DNA of 11,486 nt from Candidatus Sigynarchaeota archaeon (GCA_030587525.1 JAUQYW010000514.1:1-11486); one strand, 5' to 3'; shown: positions 1-7,185, counted from the stretch's first letter. Program-made: numbers and translations. Notes: a model not told the origin generated them from the sequence alone.

Positions 1-789
1 ATTTTCCATGGCAAGGACATGGCCCCGGGCGATATCATAAACGTGCATCAGCGGAAAGCCCGTTGGGATGAAACCTGGAAGGCCATTGTGATAAACCTCC
101 AAGATATAAATGCCGCCGCCGATGAAATAATCACGTGGTCCGAAAAACGTTCCCGGGAGCACCGAAACAACGGGCAGACCACGATCCCGGAAAACCTTGT
201 TGACGAGTTCTTGCGCTGCGAGCTTGGAATCGAAGTATCCGACCCCGATGCGCTTCCACCAGTCCTTTTCCGCTATCCCGTCGTGCACCTTCTGCGCGAA
301 CTCGAGATATTCACCGGGCGAATGGAATGAATGAACGCTCCTCGTGGAATCCTCATAAGGGCTCGTTTTTTCGGATCCCATGCTTCCTGGCGGGTTTGGC
401 GCCCCCAGCGTGTTTACCGTGGACGTGTACACGATTTTTTCTATGCTGCCACTCGCCGACGCGGCTTCCAGGATGTTTCTTGTTCCCTCGACGTTGACCA
501 TCCATTGGCCTTTTCGCTTGAAGGGATCGAACGTCGTGTTGCCAGCAACGTGCCAGATTAGCTGCCGGTCCTCGACTGCCACCTTGACGGCTTCGAAATT
601 GGTGATGTCGCCCTCGCAAAAATCCAACCCCTTGATTTCCGCTAGGTTCTCCGTTGGCATTCCTTTTGGGTTAAAAATTTTCACGTCTTTGGGCTGGATA
701 TTGCGTTCGTTGACGAGATAATTGACGAGATTGGCCCCGAGATGACCCGTGGCGCCCGTGATCAGGATCTTTTTTCCTTGGATGTCCAT
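1..789 (-). CDS. NAD(P)-dependent nucleotide-sugar epimerase / dihydroflavonol-reductase-like extended SDR (C-terminus off window)
   Basis: Reading frame open from the ATG at 789 to the window edge, giving 263 residues with no stop, so the C-terminus is missing. The N-terminus carries the Rossmann dinucleotide motif TGATGHLG (residues 11-18), typical of extended short-chain dehydrogenases. The catalytic pair sits in YFDSK (Tyr185, Lys189), preceded by a VYTSTVNTLG strand that would supply the Ser/Thr. After it, LPGTFFGPRD matches the substrate-binding loop of the epimerase/dihydroflavonol-4-reductase group, and HVYDIARGH is the usual 'V.D.A.GH' segment. No signal peptide, so cytoplasmic. It is the last visible gene of the minus-strand operon, 26 bases after the fucosidase stop. 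The family oxidises, reduces or epimerises nucleotide sugars or related carbonyls. The substrate is not readable here; given the neighbours, a sugar nucleotide is a reasonable guess. Confidence 0.88.
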   Translation of the reverse strand, partial: MDIQGKKILITGATGHLGANLVNYLVNERNIQPKDVKIFNPKGMPTENLAEIKGLDFCEGDITNFEAVKVAVEDRQLIWHVAGNTTFDPFKRKGQWMVNVEGTRNILEAASASGSIEKIVYTSTVNTLGAPNPPGSMGSEKTSPYEDSTRSVHSFHSPGEYLEFAQKVHDGIAEKDWWKRIGVGYFDSKLAAQELVNKVFRDRGLPVVSVLPGTFFGPRDYFIGGGIYILEVYHNGLPGFIPTGFPLMHVYDIARGHVLAMEN

Positions 790-815
790 GTGGTTCTGTC
801 AACTCTTGTTCTTTT

Positions 816-2078
816 TTAAAAATTGAAGGCTTGAAACGATTTGATGATGGGTTCTGCGATGGACGACGTTATCACCAACCGGATTGCATTGGTCGTAACC
901 GGTTTGGTGAACTTATCGATCTTCTTATGACCGATCGAGATGGTGGGCTCCATTGTTACTATGTCTTGCCAGTCGTTACCCACCTTTCCTTGTAAAACAT
1001 ATGCACGGACCCGCTCACCCTCGCGTATGTTTTCTTGCGTGATCGTCGCGAGCACGGGAGTGGGGCTTGATAATTCAAGGATTAATTCCGTTCCCTTACC
1101 CGATGTCTCAGCGACCGGTTTTGCATACCGGTGGCGGATTTCATCGACCATTTCCTTGAGCCGCATGATATCTTTCTTGCTAAACAAGCCTTCCATGGTC
1201 GGGGCAATGTTGAGCAGCAAGTTGGCTCCATGGCCCACGGATTTCTCGTAGATTTCAACCAATTTCTCCTTAGAAAATAACATGCGACGATAAAGGAATC
1301 CCCACCATCCCCTGTGATGGAACCAGTGCCGGTGATGGATCGGGACATCGCATTCCGCTGGAAGCCATTTATCCCCCGTCCCGTCCTGGTCAACCTTTCC
1401 GGCCGCGAATTTTTCGGCATCCTTGGTCTTGACAACATTCCAATGGGGATATGGAGCAACGCCGTCCTCGTTTCCGACCCATCGTATGGTGAGTTCGCCC
1501 ATGTTGAAGATCATAGCATCCGGCTGGTGTTCGTGGATGATACCCATGAAACGGGTCCAATCATAAACGCGACCCGTGCTGCCCGCGCCGTCAAACCACA
1601 GTTCATATATCTCGCTGGGTTTCGCGTATTGCGTGACGAGTTCCGTGAGCTGGGCCGCGTAGAACTTGTCGTAAGCCTCCTTATCCTTGTACGCTGGCTC
1701 GTGGCGGTCCCAGGGTGACAAGTAGAACCCGAATTTCATACTATACTTGCGGCACGCGGCCACGAATTCCGCCACGACGTCACCCTTGCCATTTTTCCAC
1801 GGCGTGTTCCGGATGCAATATTCGGTCGTCTTGGTTTGCCAATTACAAAAACCATCGTGGTGCTTGCAAACGAGGACCATGTACCGTGCACCTGCTTCTT
1901 TGGCGACCGTCACCCATTGCTCGCAATCGAGCCTGGTCGGGTTGAAGGTTTCGAGCTTGCAAGTGCCATCTGACCACTCGCGGTTGTTGAACGTGTTCAT
2001 ACCAAAATGGATGAAGATTCCAAACTCGTCGTCTTGCCAGTGAGCTTGTTGTTCCGTAGGCTTTATCACATTTACCAT
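816..2078 (-). CDS. alpha-L-fucosidase, glycoside hydrolase family 29
   Basis: 420 residues starting at ATG 2078. GH29 enzymes release alpha-linked L-fucose from glycans with retention of configuration. The N-terminal barrel shows IHFGMNTF (22-30), CKHHDGF (71-77) and FYLSPWDRHEP (118-128). ELWFDG (159-164) contains the expected nucleophile Asp163; the WFDG form resembles GH29 subfamily B enzymes. SVGHGANLLLNIAPTMEGL is the usual end of the barrel, and about 90 C-terminal residues look like a beta-sandwich domain. No signal peptide is visible, so it should act inside the cell on imported oligosaccharides. The start lies 11 bases after the kdsB-like stop at 2090, within the same operon. No clear GGTGA site precedes it, so it may depend on coupling. 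The acid/base residue is poorly conserved in this family and I do not assign it. The family call is firm; linkage specificity is not known. Confidence 0.93.
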   Translation of the reverse strand: MVNVIKPTEQQAHWQDDEFGIFIHFGMNTFNNREWSDGTCKLETFNPTRLDCEQWVTVAKEAGARYMVLVCKHHDGFCNWQTKTTEYCIRNTPWKNGKGDVVAEFVAACRKYSMKFGFYLSPWDRHEPAYKDKEAYDKFYAAQLTELVTQYAKPSEIYELWFDGAGSTGRVYDWTRFMGIIHEHQPDAMIFNMGELTIRWVGNEDGVAPYPHWNVVKTKDAEKFAAGKVDQDGTGDKWLPAECDVPIHHRHWFHHRGWWGFLYRRMLFSKEKLVEIYEKSVGHGANLLLNIAPTMEGLFSKKDIMRLKEMVDEIRHRYAKPVAETSGKGTELILELSSPTPVLATITQENIREGERVRAYVLQGKVGNDWQDIVTMEPTISIGHKKIDKFTKPVTTNAIRLVITSSIAEPIIKSFQAFNF

Positions 2079-2089
2079 GGTGAGATCAG

Positions 2090-2848
2090 TTATGTTTTAT
2101 TTGAAGGCGTGAACATTTGCCGCGCTTTTTCGAGGTCCTCGGGCGTGTTCACGGCGATCTTTCTATAATTCGTCTTGGTCTGGATTACCTTGATACGGTA
2201 CCCGTTTTCAATCACGCGCAGCTGTTCCAATGACTCAGCAATTTCGAGCGAAGATGGAACTTTTGGATATTTTTTCAAGAACCAGCCTTGCCACGCGTAA
2301 ATTCCTATGTGCTGGTATAGCGTGGTCTCGCCTTTTTTACGCTGGAACGGGACTGGTGCCCGTGTAAAATACAAGGCGAATCCATCGAGGTTCTTCACGA
2401 CCTTCACGTTGAACGGGTATTCCCAATCCTTCTCGTTAGAAAATTCGCAGCAAAGCGTCGCCATAGGAATCGTGGCGTCGTCAATGAGCGGCTTGGTGAC
2501 CTCTGTGATCATGGCCGGTTCCATGAACGGCTCGTCGGCTTGCACGTCGACGATGATGTCGAAGTCTTGGTCGAGTTTCACGTATGCTTCGACGATCCTG
2601 TCGGTTCCACATGTATGCTTGTTACTCGTGAGAATTGCTTTTGCGCCGAATTTTTCAACGACATCCTTGATCTTCTCGTGATCGGTCGCGATGATCACCT
2701 GGCCTACACCAGGCGCTTTCAAGACCCGCTCGTACACGTGCTGGATCATGGGCTTGCCGCCAATATCCGCTAAAGTCTTGCAAAAGATCTCTTCGGAGTT
2801 ATATCGAGCTGGTATCGTGACAAGAATGCGTTTTTTCGGCACGTCCAT
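2090..2848 (-). CDS. KdsB-family cytidylyltransferase paralogue with altered active site (kdsB1)
   Basis: 252 residues. Overall sequence is clearly CMP-Kdo synthetase type: VTIPAR near the start, GGKPMIQHVYERV, HTCGTDRIVEA, VQADEP (102-107), ALYFTRAPVPF, HIGIYAW and LEIAESLEQLRV. Three signature positions depart from the family. The CTP-binding STRLPxK segment reads SEEIFCK (18-24), losing the Arg and the Leu-Pro; VQGDEP has Ala for Gly; and the second metal-binding Asp of VDTPEDL is Asn (Asn234). The frame is intact at normal length, so this is not a simple pseudogene. It may be a regulatory or partner subunit of the neighbouring canonical enzyme, or may use another substrate. I chose the ATG at 2848, which overlaps the preceding gene's TGA as TGATG and implies translational coupling. 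A GTG at 2851 or at 2842 is also possible. Confidence 0.85.
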   Translation of the reverse strand: MDVPKKRILVTIPARYNSEEIFCKTLADIGGKPMIQHVYERVLKAPGVGQVIIATDHEKIKDVVEKFGAKAILTSNKHTCGTDRIVEAYVKLDQDFDIIVDVQADEPFMEPAMITEVTKPLIDDATIPMATLCCEFSNEKDWEYPFNVKVVKNLDGFALYFTRAPVPFQRKKGETTLYQHIGIYAWQGWFLKKYPKVPSSLEIAESLEQLRVIENGYRIKVIQTKTNYRKIAVNTPEDLEKARQMFTPSNKT

Positions 2849-4095
2849 CACTTTTTTACATTGGTGTTATCGTTGAATCTGCCAAAATCGAAGAAATCGA
2901 CATGTTCGACGATCCATTCGCGCATAGCTTGCCCATCGGCGCTACCTTGCGGGTAACTCATGAACGACAACTCCACGCCCAATTCCTCGGCAACGCCCCT
3001 GGCAAGGAGTGGCCATATCACGCCGATGTCGCCGATGATGGGAACGGATTTCTCGAGGCGTGCAAAACCGCTCATTTCCATGCGGAATGGCACGTTGAAT
3101 AATTTTGTCTTTGGTTTCCCGTCGTCTATAGCTCTCTGGACCTCGGCGTTTTCTCGTTCCTTATCCCAGACGGATTGCAACGCGGGGTCAAGATCGATGC
3201 GGATGAGATGCTTGTCCCGCAAGGTGTAGGTCGGCATGCTTTCTTGAACTGCCCAGATACCATGACCTGTATAGGTTTCAAATGGCCCGTCGTGAATTTC
3301 TTGGGCCAATGCTAGCGCGGATTCGATGATGGCGCCCGCGTTGGACAGCATTTTCGCGATCCGGGAACACCGATCCCGGATGGGAATGGAGTCGCCGATG
3401 CATATGCCCGTGTTCCCGCCGCCGATCATCTGGGGGATGCTCACGAGCACCGGTATGCCCCGCCGGGCTGCGGCTCCGGTCATAGTCATCGGATCGGCGC
3501 CTAGCCCTGCCACAGCTTCGAGGGGTTCGTGCCGCGTTTGGCACATTTTTAAAAGGGTTGCGGAAAGTTTTTCGGTTCTCGGCCCCATCGGGTATGCCAT
3601 ATTGCCAGCCGCCTTTATGATGACCTTGCCGTCCATTTTCTTTGCTTTTTCGATGAAAGCGTTGTCGATTGGAAAGTCTTTGGAAATCCTATCTAACTCA
3701 TCTTGTGCAAGTTCCGTGAACTCGAAGAGGTTCCCTCTAGGTAGGAAAAATTTCTTCTTCGGCGGGAGAGCAAGGGTTCCCGGGTCTTGCGATGCAAATC
3801 CGAGTTGATCCCCTTGCACCCGCTTTACCTTGTCGAGCGACCCTGCTAGCTCGTGGGCGATGACAGCGCTGCTCGTGATGATCCCGTCGACGATTCCCGT
3901 GCGGATCAACTCCGCGGCGAGCGTCGTGACGCCTTCATGGATGTTCGGGCCAGAACCGGTGACGACGACGACTTTTTGCTGGTTGCGCTTGACCTTCACC
4001 ACGGCTTTGATAGCGTCGTGCAGCCACTCGGCCGTATTTTTCGGTAAGCTTGCCTCCAGGGAATTCAGCATGGTTTTATTGATCGGGAATCCCAC
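2848..4095 (-). CDS. uncharacterised Rossmann-like protein between two KdsB paralogues
   Basis: About 415 residues; I do not recognise it with confidence. VVVVTGSGPNIHEG (residues about 42-55) followed by TLAAELIRTGIVDGIITSSAVIAHELAG looks like a nucleotide-binding strand-loop-helix. This recalls deoxyhypusine synthase and the C-terminal domain of LOR/SDH- or AgrE-type ornithine cyclodeaminases (GPxxIHTG motif). Later blocks are RRGIPVLVSIPQMIGGGNTG (about 212-231), AGAIIESALALAQEIHDGP, and HLIRIDLDPALQ (about 296-307). The deoxyhypusine synthase catalytic-lysine segment is not seen. No signal peptide or membrane segment. The preceding gene ends ...GGTGA, and this GGTGA lies 5 bases before GTG 4095, so I prefer that start over the GTG at 4104 that overlaps the stop. 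The TGA overlaps the next ATG. An NAD-linked or sugar-acid-converting enzyme that feeds the cytidylyltransferases is a guess from context. Confidence 0.7.
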   Translation of the reverse strand: MGFPINKTMLNSLEASLPKNTAEWLHDAIKAVVKVKRNQQKVVVVTGSGPNIHEGVTTLAAELIRTGIVDGIITSSAVIAHELAGSLDKVKRVQGDQLGFASQDPGTLALPPKKKFFLPRGNLFEFTELAQDELDRISKDFPIDNAFIEKAKKMDGKVIIKAAGNMAYPMGPRTEKLSATLLKMCQTRHEPLEAVAGLGADPMTMTGAAARRGIPVLVSIPQMIGGGNTGICIGDSIPIRDRCSRIAKMLSNAGAIIESALALAQEIHDGPFETYTGHGIWAVQESMPTYTLRDKHLIRIDLDPALQSVWDKERENAEVQRAIDDGKPKTKLFNVPFRMEMSGFARLEKSVPIIGDIGVIWPLLARGVAEELGVELSFMSYPQGSADGQAMREWIVEHVDFFDFGRFNDNTNVKK

Positions 4096-4100
4096 AGCGT

Positions 4101-4874
4101 TCACCGTCCTTTCTTTTTGTTCGCACGCGCCTTGAAATATTCGTTGGCTTTCTTCAAATCATCTGCCGTGTCGACCGACATGTAATACGTCGTGTCCTCC
4201 GAGGTCGAGACAACCCTCAGTTTCACTCCATGCTCGATAATCCGGAGCATCTCCAATGATTCTGTTTTTTCGAGTGGCGTTGGTTCCCACTTGACGAATT
4301 GCTGGAGAAAATCCTTCCGGAAAACGTATATCCCGAGATGCTCGTAATACTTGATGTTAGCAGTGTTGCGCGGGTAAGGAATCTTCGCCCTCGAGAAATA
4401 CAGGCCATTTCCATCGATATCCCGGACGCATTTTACCACGCCCGGGTCATCGAATTCCTCCTTTCTCACGATTTCCCTGCACATGGTGCACACCTTGAGA
4501 TCTTTGTCGTCGATCATCGGTCGAAGCGCTTCATCGATCATTTTCCCGGTCATGAAGGGTTCATCGCCTTGCACGTTCACGATGATGTCGTGCTCGAAAT
4601 TTTTTACCGCGTAAGCAACCCGATCGCTGCCCGAGAAGATTCCCTCGGTAGGCGTCATAATGCAGTTGCCCCCGAATGCATCGACGGCCTTCTTTACCTC
4701 CTCGGAATCCGTCGCGATGCAAACCGCGTCAAGTAATCTGGCACTTTTCGAATTTTCATAGATCAATTGAATCATTGGCTTGCCTCCGATAGGGAGAAGC
4801 ACTTTTCTTGGCAACCGGGTTGATCCGATGCGTGCTGGAATGATGGCAATGGCTTTCCTGGCAGTTGCGGGCAT
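4101..4874 (-). CDS. kdsB: 3-deoxy-manno-octulosonate-type cytidylyltransferase (CMP-Kdo synthetase family), canonical copy (kdsB2)
   Basis: 257 residues, close to the usual length of about 250. KdsB couples CTP to Kdo to give CMP-Kdo and pyrophosphate. All hallmark motifs are present: IIPARIGSTRLPRK (CTP-binding loop, Arg-Leu-Pro intact, STRLPRK at 18-24), GGKPMIQ, SGSDRVA, VQGDEP with metal-ligand Asp104, LYFSRAKIPYP, HLGIYVF, LEKTESLEMLR and VDTADDL with the second metal Asp235. Three start codons lie close together (GTG 4883, ATG 4880, ATG 4874). I chose ATG 4874 because GTGAT sits 4 bases upstream and the N-terminus then fits the family. Because archaea are not known for Kdo-lipopolysaccharide, the true substrate may be another 3-deoxy-ulosonic acid. 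A TATA-like element lies upstream. First gene of the overlapping trio. Confidence 0.88.
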   Translation of the reverse strand: MPATARKAIAIIPARIGSTRLPRKVLLPIGGKPMIQLIYENSKSARLLDAVCIATDSEEVKKAVDAFGGNCIMTPTEGIFSGSDRVAYAVKNFEHDIIVNVQGDEPFMTGKMIDEALRPMIDDKDLKVCTMCREIVRKEEFDDPGVVKCVRDIDGNGLYFSRAKIPYPRNTANIKYYEHLGIYVFRKDFLQQFVKWEPTPLEKTESLEMLRIIEHGVKLRVVSTSEDTTYYMSVDTADDLKKANEYFKARANKKKGR

Positions 4875-4977
4875 GAGCATCACGGTTTGAATCGACGTTT
4901 CTAGGAATCAATGCTCTCCTTTTTATCTAAATAGCAATAAGGATTTGTGGTTTGAAGAGAAAAAAGGTGATTTTGAT
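4875..4977 (-). promoter_or_regulatory. short intergenic: T-rich tract then TATA-like promoter for kdsB2
   Basis: On the minus strand, the GH36 stop is followed within 10-25 bases by a T-rich run (CCTTTTTTCTCTTC, plus positions about 4954-4967), which resembles an archaeal oligo-T terminator. Further on, CTATTTAGATAAAA (about 4921-4934) is TATA-like and about 50 bases before the chosen ATG at 4874. The reading is that GH36 and the kdsB2 operon could be separate transcription units, with some read-through. Weak consensus, so tentative. Confidence 0.4.
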
Positions 4978-6900
4978 TCATTGCCACGAATACACGACGA
5001 GCGATGTCCCCGGGGCTTTTTTTATTTTGATGTCCATGCCTTCCAGTATGGTTGCTCCGGGTATGGATTTTTCGATGCCCTCATCAATGAATTCCACCTT
5101 GTAAAGGGTTGACGGTCCTAATCCTTTGGGCACAAGTTTCATGGATGCATTTTTTGCCTTGTCGCGCCTGAAGGCAAGGATCATGCCCGATTTCAGGTCA
5201 TCGCGGTGAAATTGGTATGCCATCCAGCAATCGTCTTCCGTGCTATACGGGGTAAGCGGATAAAAGTCGCCGTAGTACAGTGCCCGAATCCGCTTGAATT
5301 CCTTCAATCGCGCTTGGAGCTCTCCTTTCTTGAAGTCTGGTAAAAAAGGGTTAATGTTCATCGCGAGTCCGCACGTCATGGCGCTGCGAAACTTGTAAGG
5401 ATCGGTGAACTTGGTGCCGGTGCTTGTTGGTGGCAAGTACAAGCCCAGCCCATAGGTCATGCATTGTTGACCGATCGGCTCGAAGTATTGGTAGTCGCTG
5501 CGCCACAGCGCGACGCTCCGGGAGATCGTCTCGAGATCTATCCGCCGGCCCCCGCTGGCACAGTTATCGATCACCAGACCCGGGTGGCGGCGGAGCAGCT
5601 CGTCCCAGTACTTGTAAAAGCCTTCAATGTACCGGATCTCGGTCATCCCTTCCCGATCCGGCTCATCACCACGTTCCCAGAACACCCATGGCTCAATGTT
5701 GAAATCGTGGCGATAGATCGTGACGCAAGCGTCGGAGATTATGCCCGATACATGATCTGTCAGCCATCGACGTGCCTCGTCGTTTCCGAGGTTGAGCAAG
5801 TGATTGTCCGTGCCGGGTATTTTCAGGAGCCATTCCGGGTGGTTCTTGTGGAGCCATGATCCATCGTGAACGCGCTCGGGCTCGAACCAGAGGACGAAAC
5901 CCATGCCAGCATCACGAGCAGCGGCACCAACGGGGTGCAAACCCCGGGGAAAGCCATCCTTCCTGGGGGTCCAGCTTCCAACGCCATTTGGCCAGCGGCC
6001 TTCAAACCAGCCAGCATCTATCCACACGCAATCGAGACCGAATTGTTTCATTTCCCCGATCATTTCCAGCTGATTTTGCTCCGTGAACTTGTTTGCTTCA
6101 TCACCGAATTTTTGATCGCGACAAGCGGAATTCGCAATGGGCAATTGCACCGGTTTTCCATCCTTTTTTGGAACGTAGAACTGTAATAGGAGTCTCCGGA
6201 ACTGGTTATGGCTCGCGATACGATCCGCACCTTTCCATGGAACGAGCAAGATACGGGGGGCCCTGATCTGCTCGCCCGGGTGTAGCTTCAACCGGGCAAC
6301 GTCCAAGCCCGCTCGCACGTGCATGCCACGGTCATTCCGCTGGAAGAATGAAACCCATTGACCCGACCAGCCGATGGCCATGAAGATTCCGCCTCGCCCT
6401 TTTTCTTCGATGTTAAAAAACGGGAATACCGAAGTGTTTGACGATCTGCCCCCGATGGGGAAAAGTTCCACCGTCTTGTTTTGATCGAATAAATCTGCAA
6501 TGGGCATGAAATCGTTGCGCTGTGCGTTGCTACCGAGGGCGCGATGCAAGATACAAGAATGCCCGGGAGGAACGTCGATAATGTCCACATCGATCGACCT
6601 GATATCCTCGATGATGGGCGTGTCGACCTTACCTTCATTCTTGAAATGCAGCACCCATTCGATGGCATTTTGCATCTTGAAAAGCGTGCATACGCACGTG
6701 GCTGAGAGTTGCGTTACCGGGTCATGATAGATGGACGTGACTGTCACCCGTTCCTCGTCGATCCTCGTTTCATGGCTCGCAAAGTTCCAGCTCGAGATGA
6801 AGGTTTCGGAAGGCTTTCCCCCGTAAACGAACGAGAACGGGGGATTCGACCGTTCTTTGAAATGTGCGCTGATCCAAGTTGCAAGTGGCGTTTCTAACAT
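4978..6900 (-). CDS. alpha-galactosidase, glycoside hydrolase family 36
   Basis: 640 residues from ATG 6900. GH36 enzymes hydrolyse terminal alpha-galactosyl residues with retention. The N-terminal 250 residues form the expected beta-supersandwich region. The catalytic barrel begins near residue 285 and shows CVWIDAGWF (291-299), VLWFEPERV (336-344), HPEWLL, then YRHDFN (396-401) whose Asp399 is at the nucleophile position. DNCASGGRRIDLE (445-457) and WRSDYQ (466-471) follow; Asp469 is the probable acid/base. The nucleophile context RxDFN replaces the KxDxN of the best-studied GH36 members, but the surrounding blocks agree with a known subgroup. The C-terminus looks like a beta-sandwich. No signal peptide, so intracellular. 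GTGAT lies 5 bases before the ATG. Substrate range cannot be read from sequence. It lies at the head of the minus-strand glycan block. Confidence 0.93.
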   Translation of the reverse strand: MLETPLATWISAHFKERSNPPFSFVYGGKPSETFISSWNFASHETRIDEERVTVTSIYHDPVTQLSATCVCTLFKMQNAIEWVLHFKNEGKVDTPIIEDIRSIDVDIIDVPPGHSCILHRALGSNAQRNDFMPIADLFDQNKTVELFPIGGRSSNTSVFPFFNIEEKGRGGIFMAIGWSGQWVSFFQRNDRGMHVRAGLDVARLKLHPGEQIRAPRILLVPWKGADRIASHNQFRRLLLQFYVPKKDGKPVQLPIANSACRDQKFGDEANKFTEQNQLEMIGEMKQFGLDCVWIDAGWFEGRWPNGVGSWTPRKDGFPRGLHPVGAAARDAGMGFVLWFEPERVHDGSWLHKNHPEWLLKIPGTDNHLLNLGNDEARRWLTDHVSGIISDACVTIYRHDFNIEPWVFWERGDEPDREGMTEIRYIEGFYKYWDELLRRHPGLVIDNCASGGRRIDLETISRSVALWRSDYQYFEPIGQQCMTYGLGLYLPPTSTGTKFTDPYKFRSAMTCGLAMNINPFLPDFKKGELQARLKEFKRIRALYYGDFYPLTPYSTEDDCWMAYQFHRDDLKSGMILAFRRDKAKNASMKLVPKGLGPSTLYKVEFIDEGIEKSIPGATILEGMDIKIKKAPGTSLVVYSWQ

Positions 6901-7026
6901 GGAATATCACGCACATCTCGCTTCAAGACCATAAGAAAGTTGCGGACCTCTGGCGTGGTAAGATAGATAGATCAGCTGCTTGTTGAAATCCGGAAATCGA
7001 AAAATGGTGCTTATTCTGTTTCCTTT

Positions 7027-7065
7027 TTTGGATCTCGTTGCAAATATTTCGTGCGAAGATCCAAA
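7027..7065. repeat. 39-base near-symmetric dyad (9-bp perfect arms)
   Basis: Left arm TTTGGATCT (7027-7035) and right arm AGATCCAAA (7057-7065) are exact reverse complements. Allowing one bulged A, two more pairs (CG with CG) extend the stem. The 8-base palindrome AAATATTT (7042-7049) sits almost exactly at the centre. Could be an operator for a dimeric or tetrameric regulator, or an RNA hairpin in the GH36 leader. Confidence 0.55.
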
Positions 7066-7098
7066 TCCAAGAAATATAATAGAAATATGACTAAAATG

Positions 7099-7111
7099 TG
7101 ATAACTTATCA
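7099..7111. promoter_or_regulatory. palindromic operator candidate TGATAA-C-TTATCA
   Basis: Perfect 13-base palindrome with a single central base. It ends 8 bases before the TATA-like TTTAAAA at 7119-7125, overlapping or abutting where a BRE would lie. A protein bound here would be placed to block or recruit TFB/TBP. The regulator is unknown; the small winged-helix protein encoded at 7652-7873 is one local candidate. Confidence 0.5.
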
Positions 7112-7114
7112 TGC

Positions 7115-7125
7115 AACCTTTAAAA
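7115..7125 (+). promoter_or_regulatory. TATA-like box for the DUF2934 gene
   Basis: AACCTTTAAAA: a TTTAAAA core at 7119-7125 preceded by a purine/C stretch. It predicts a start of transcription near 7148 and a leader of roughly 35-40 bases before ATG 7186. A second AT-rich stretch (ATAATAAATATT, about 7158-7169) is closer and would instead give a nearly leaderless transcript. Confidence 0.4.
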
Positions 7126-7185
7126 CGAGGGCACTTGCTAACCACACTTGAACAGAAATAATAAATATTTGCAGAAGTGAAAAAA

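Larger units (their letters stand above)
6901..7185. promoter_or_regulatory. divergent intergenic region between GH36 and the DUF2934 gene
   Basis: 285 bases with no convincing gene. Contents in order: the GTGAT Shine-Dalgarno of GH36 near the left end; a short AGAT repeat around 6961-6972; a long near-symmetrical dyad at 7027-7065; AT-rich sequence at 7071-7090 with a possible minus-strand TATA; a 13-base palindrome at 7099-7111; and a TATA-like box at 7119-7125 for the plus-strand gene. The arrangement fits a shared, regulated divergent promoter. Confidence 0.6.

Noticed and set aside
19..330. 103-residue plus-strand open frame at the left edge
   Set aside because: Antisense to the epimerase, whose minus-strand frame shows the Rossmann and YxxxK motifs over the same bases.
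1314..1718. 134-residue plus-strand open frame
   Set aside because: Antisense to the GH29 gene; no ribosome-binding site or motif.
3326..3808. 160-residue plus-strand open frame
   Set aside because: Lies wholly inside and antisense to the well-supported central gene at 2848-4095; composition is a codon shadow and no motif is visible.
4299..4736. 145-residue plus-strand open frame
   Set aside because: Antisense to canonical kdsB2, whose motifs are all intact on the minus strand.
6958..6973. AGATAGATAGATC tandem repeat
   Set aside because: Only about three 4-base units; too short to mean much.
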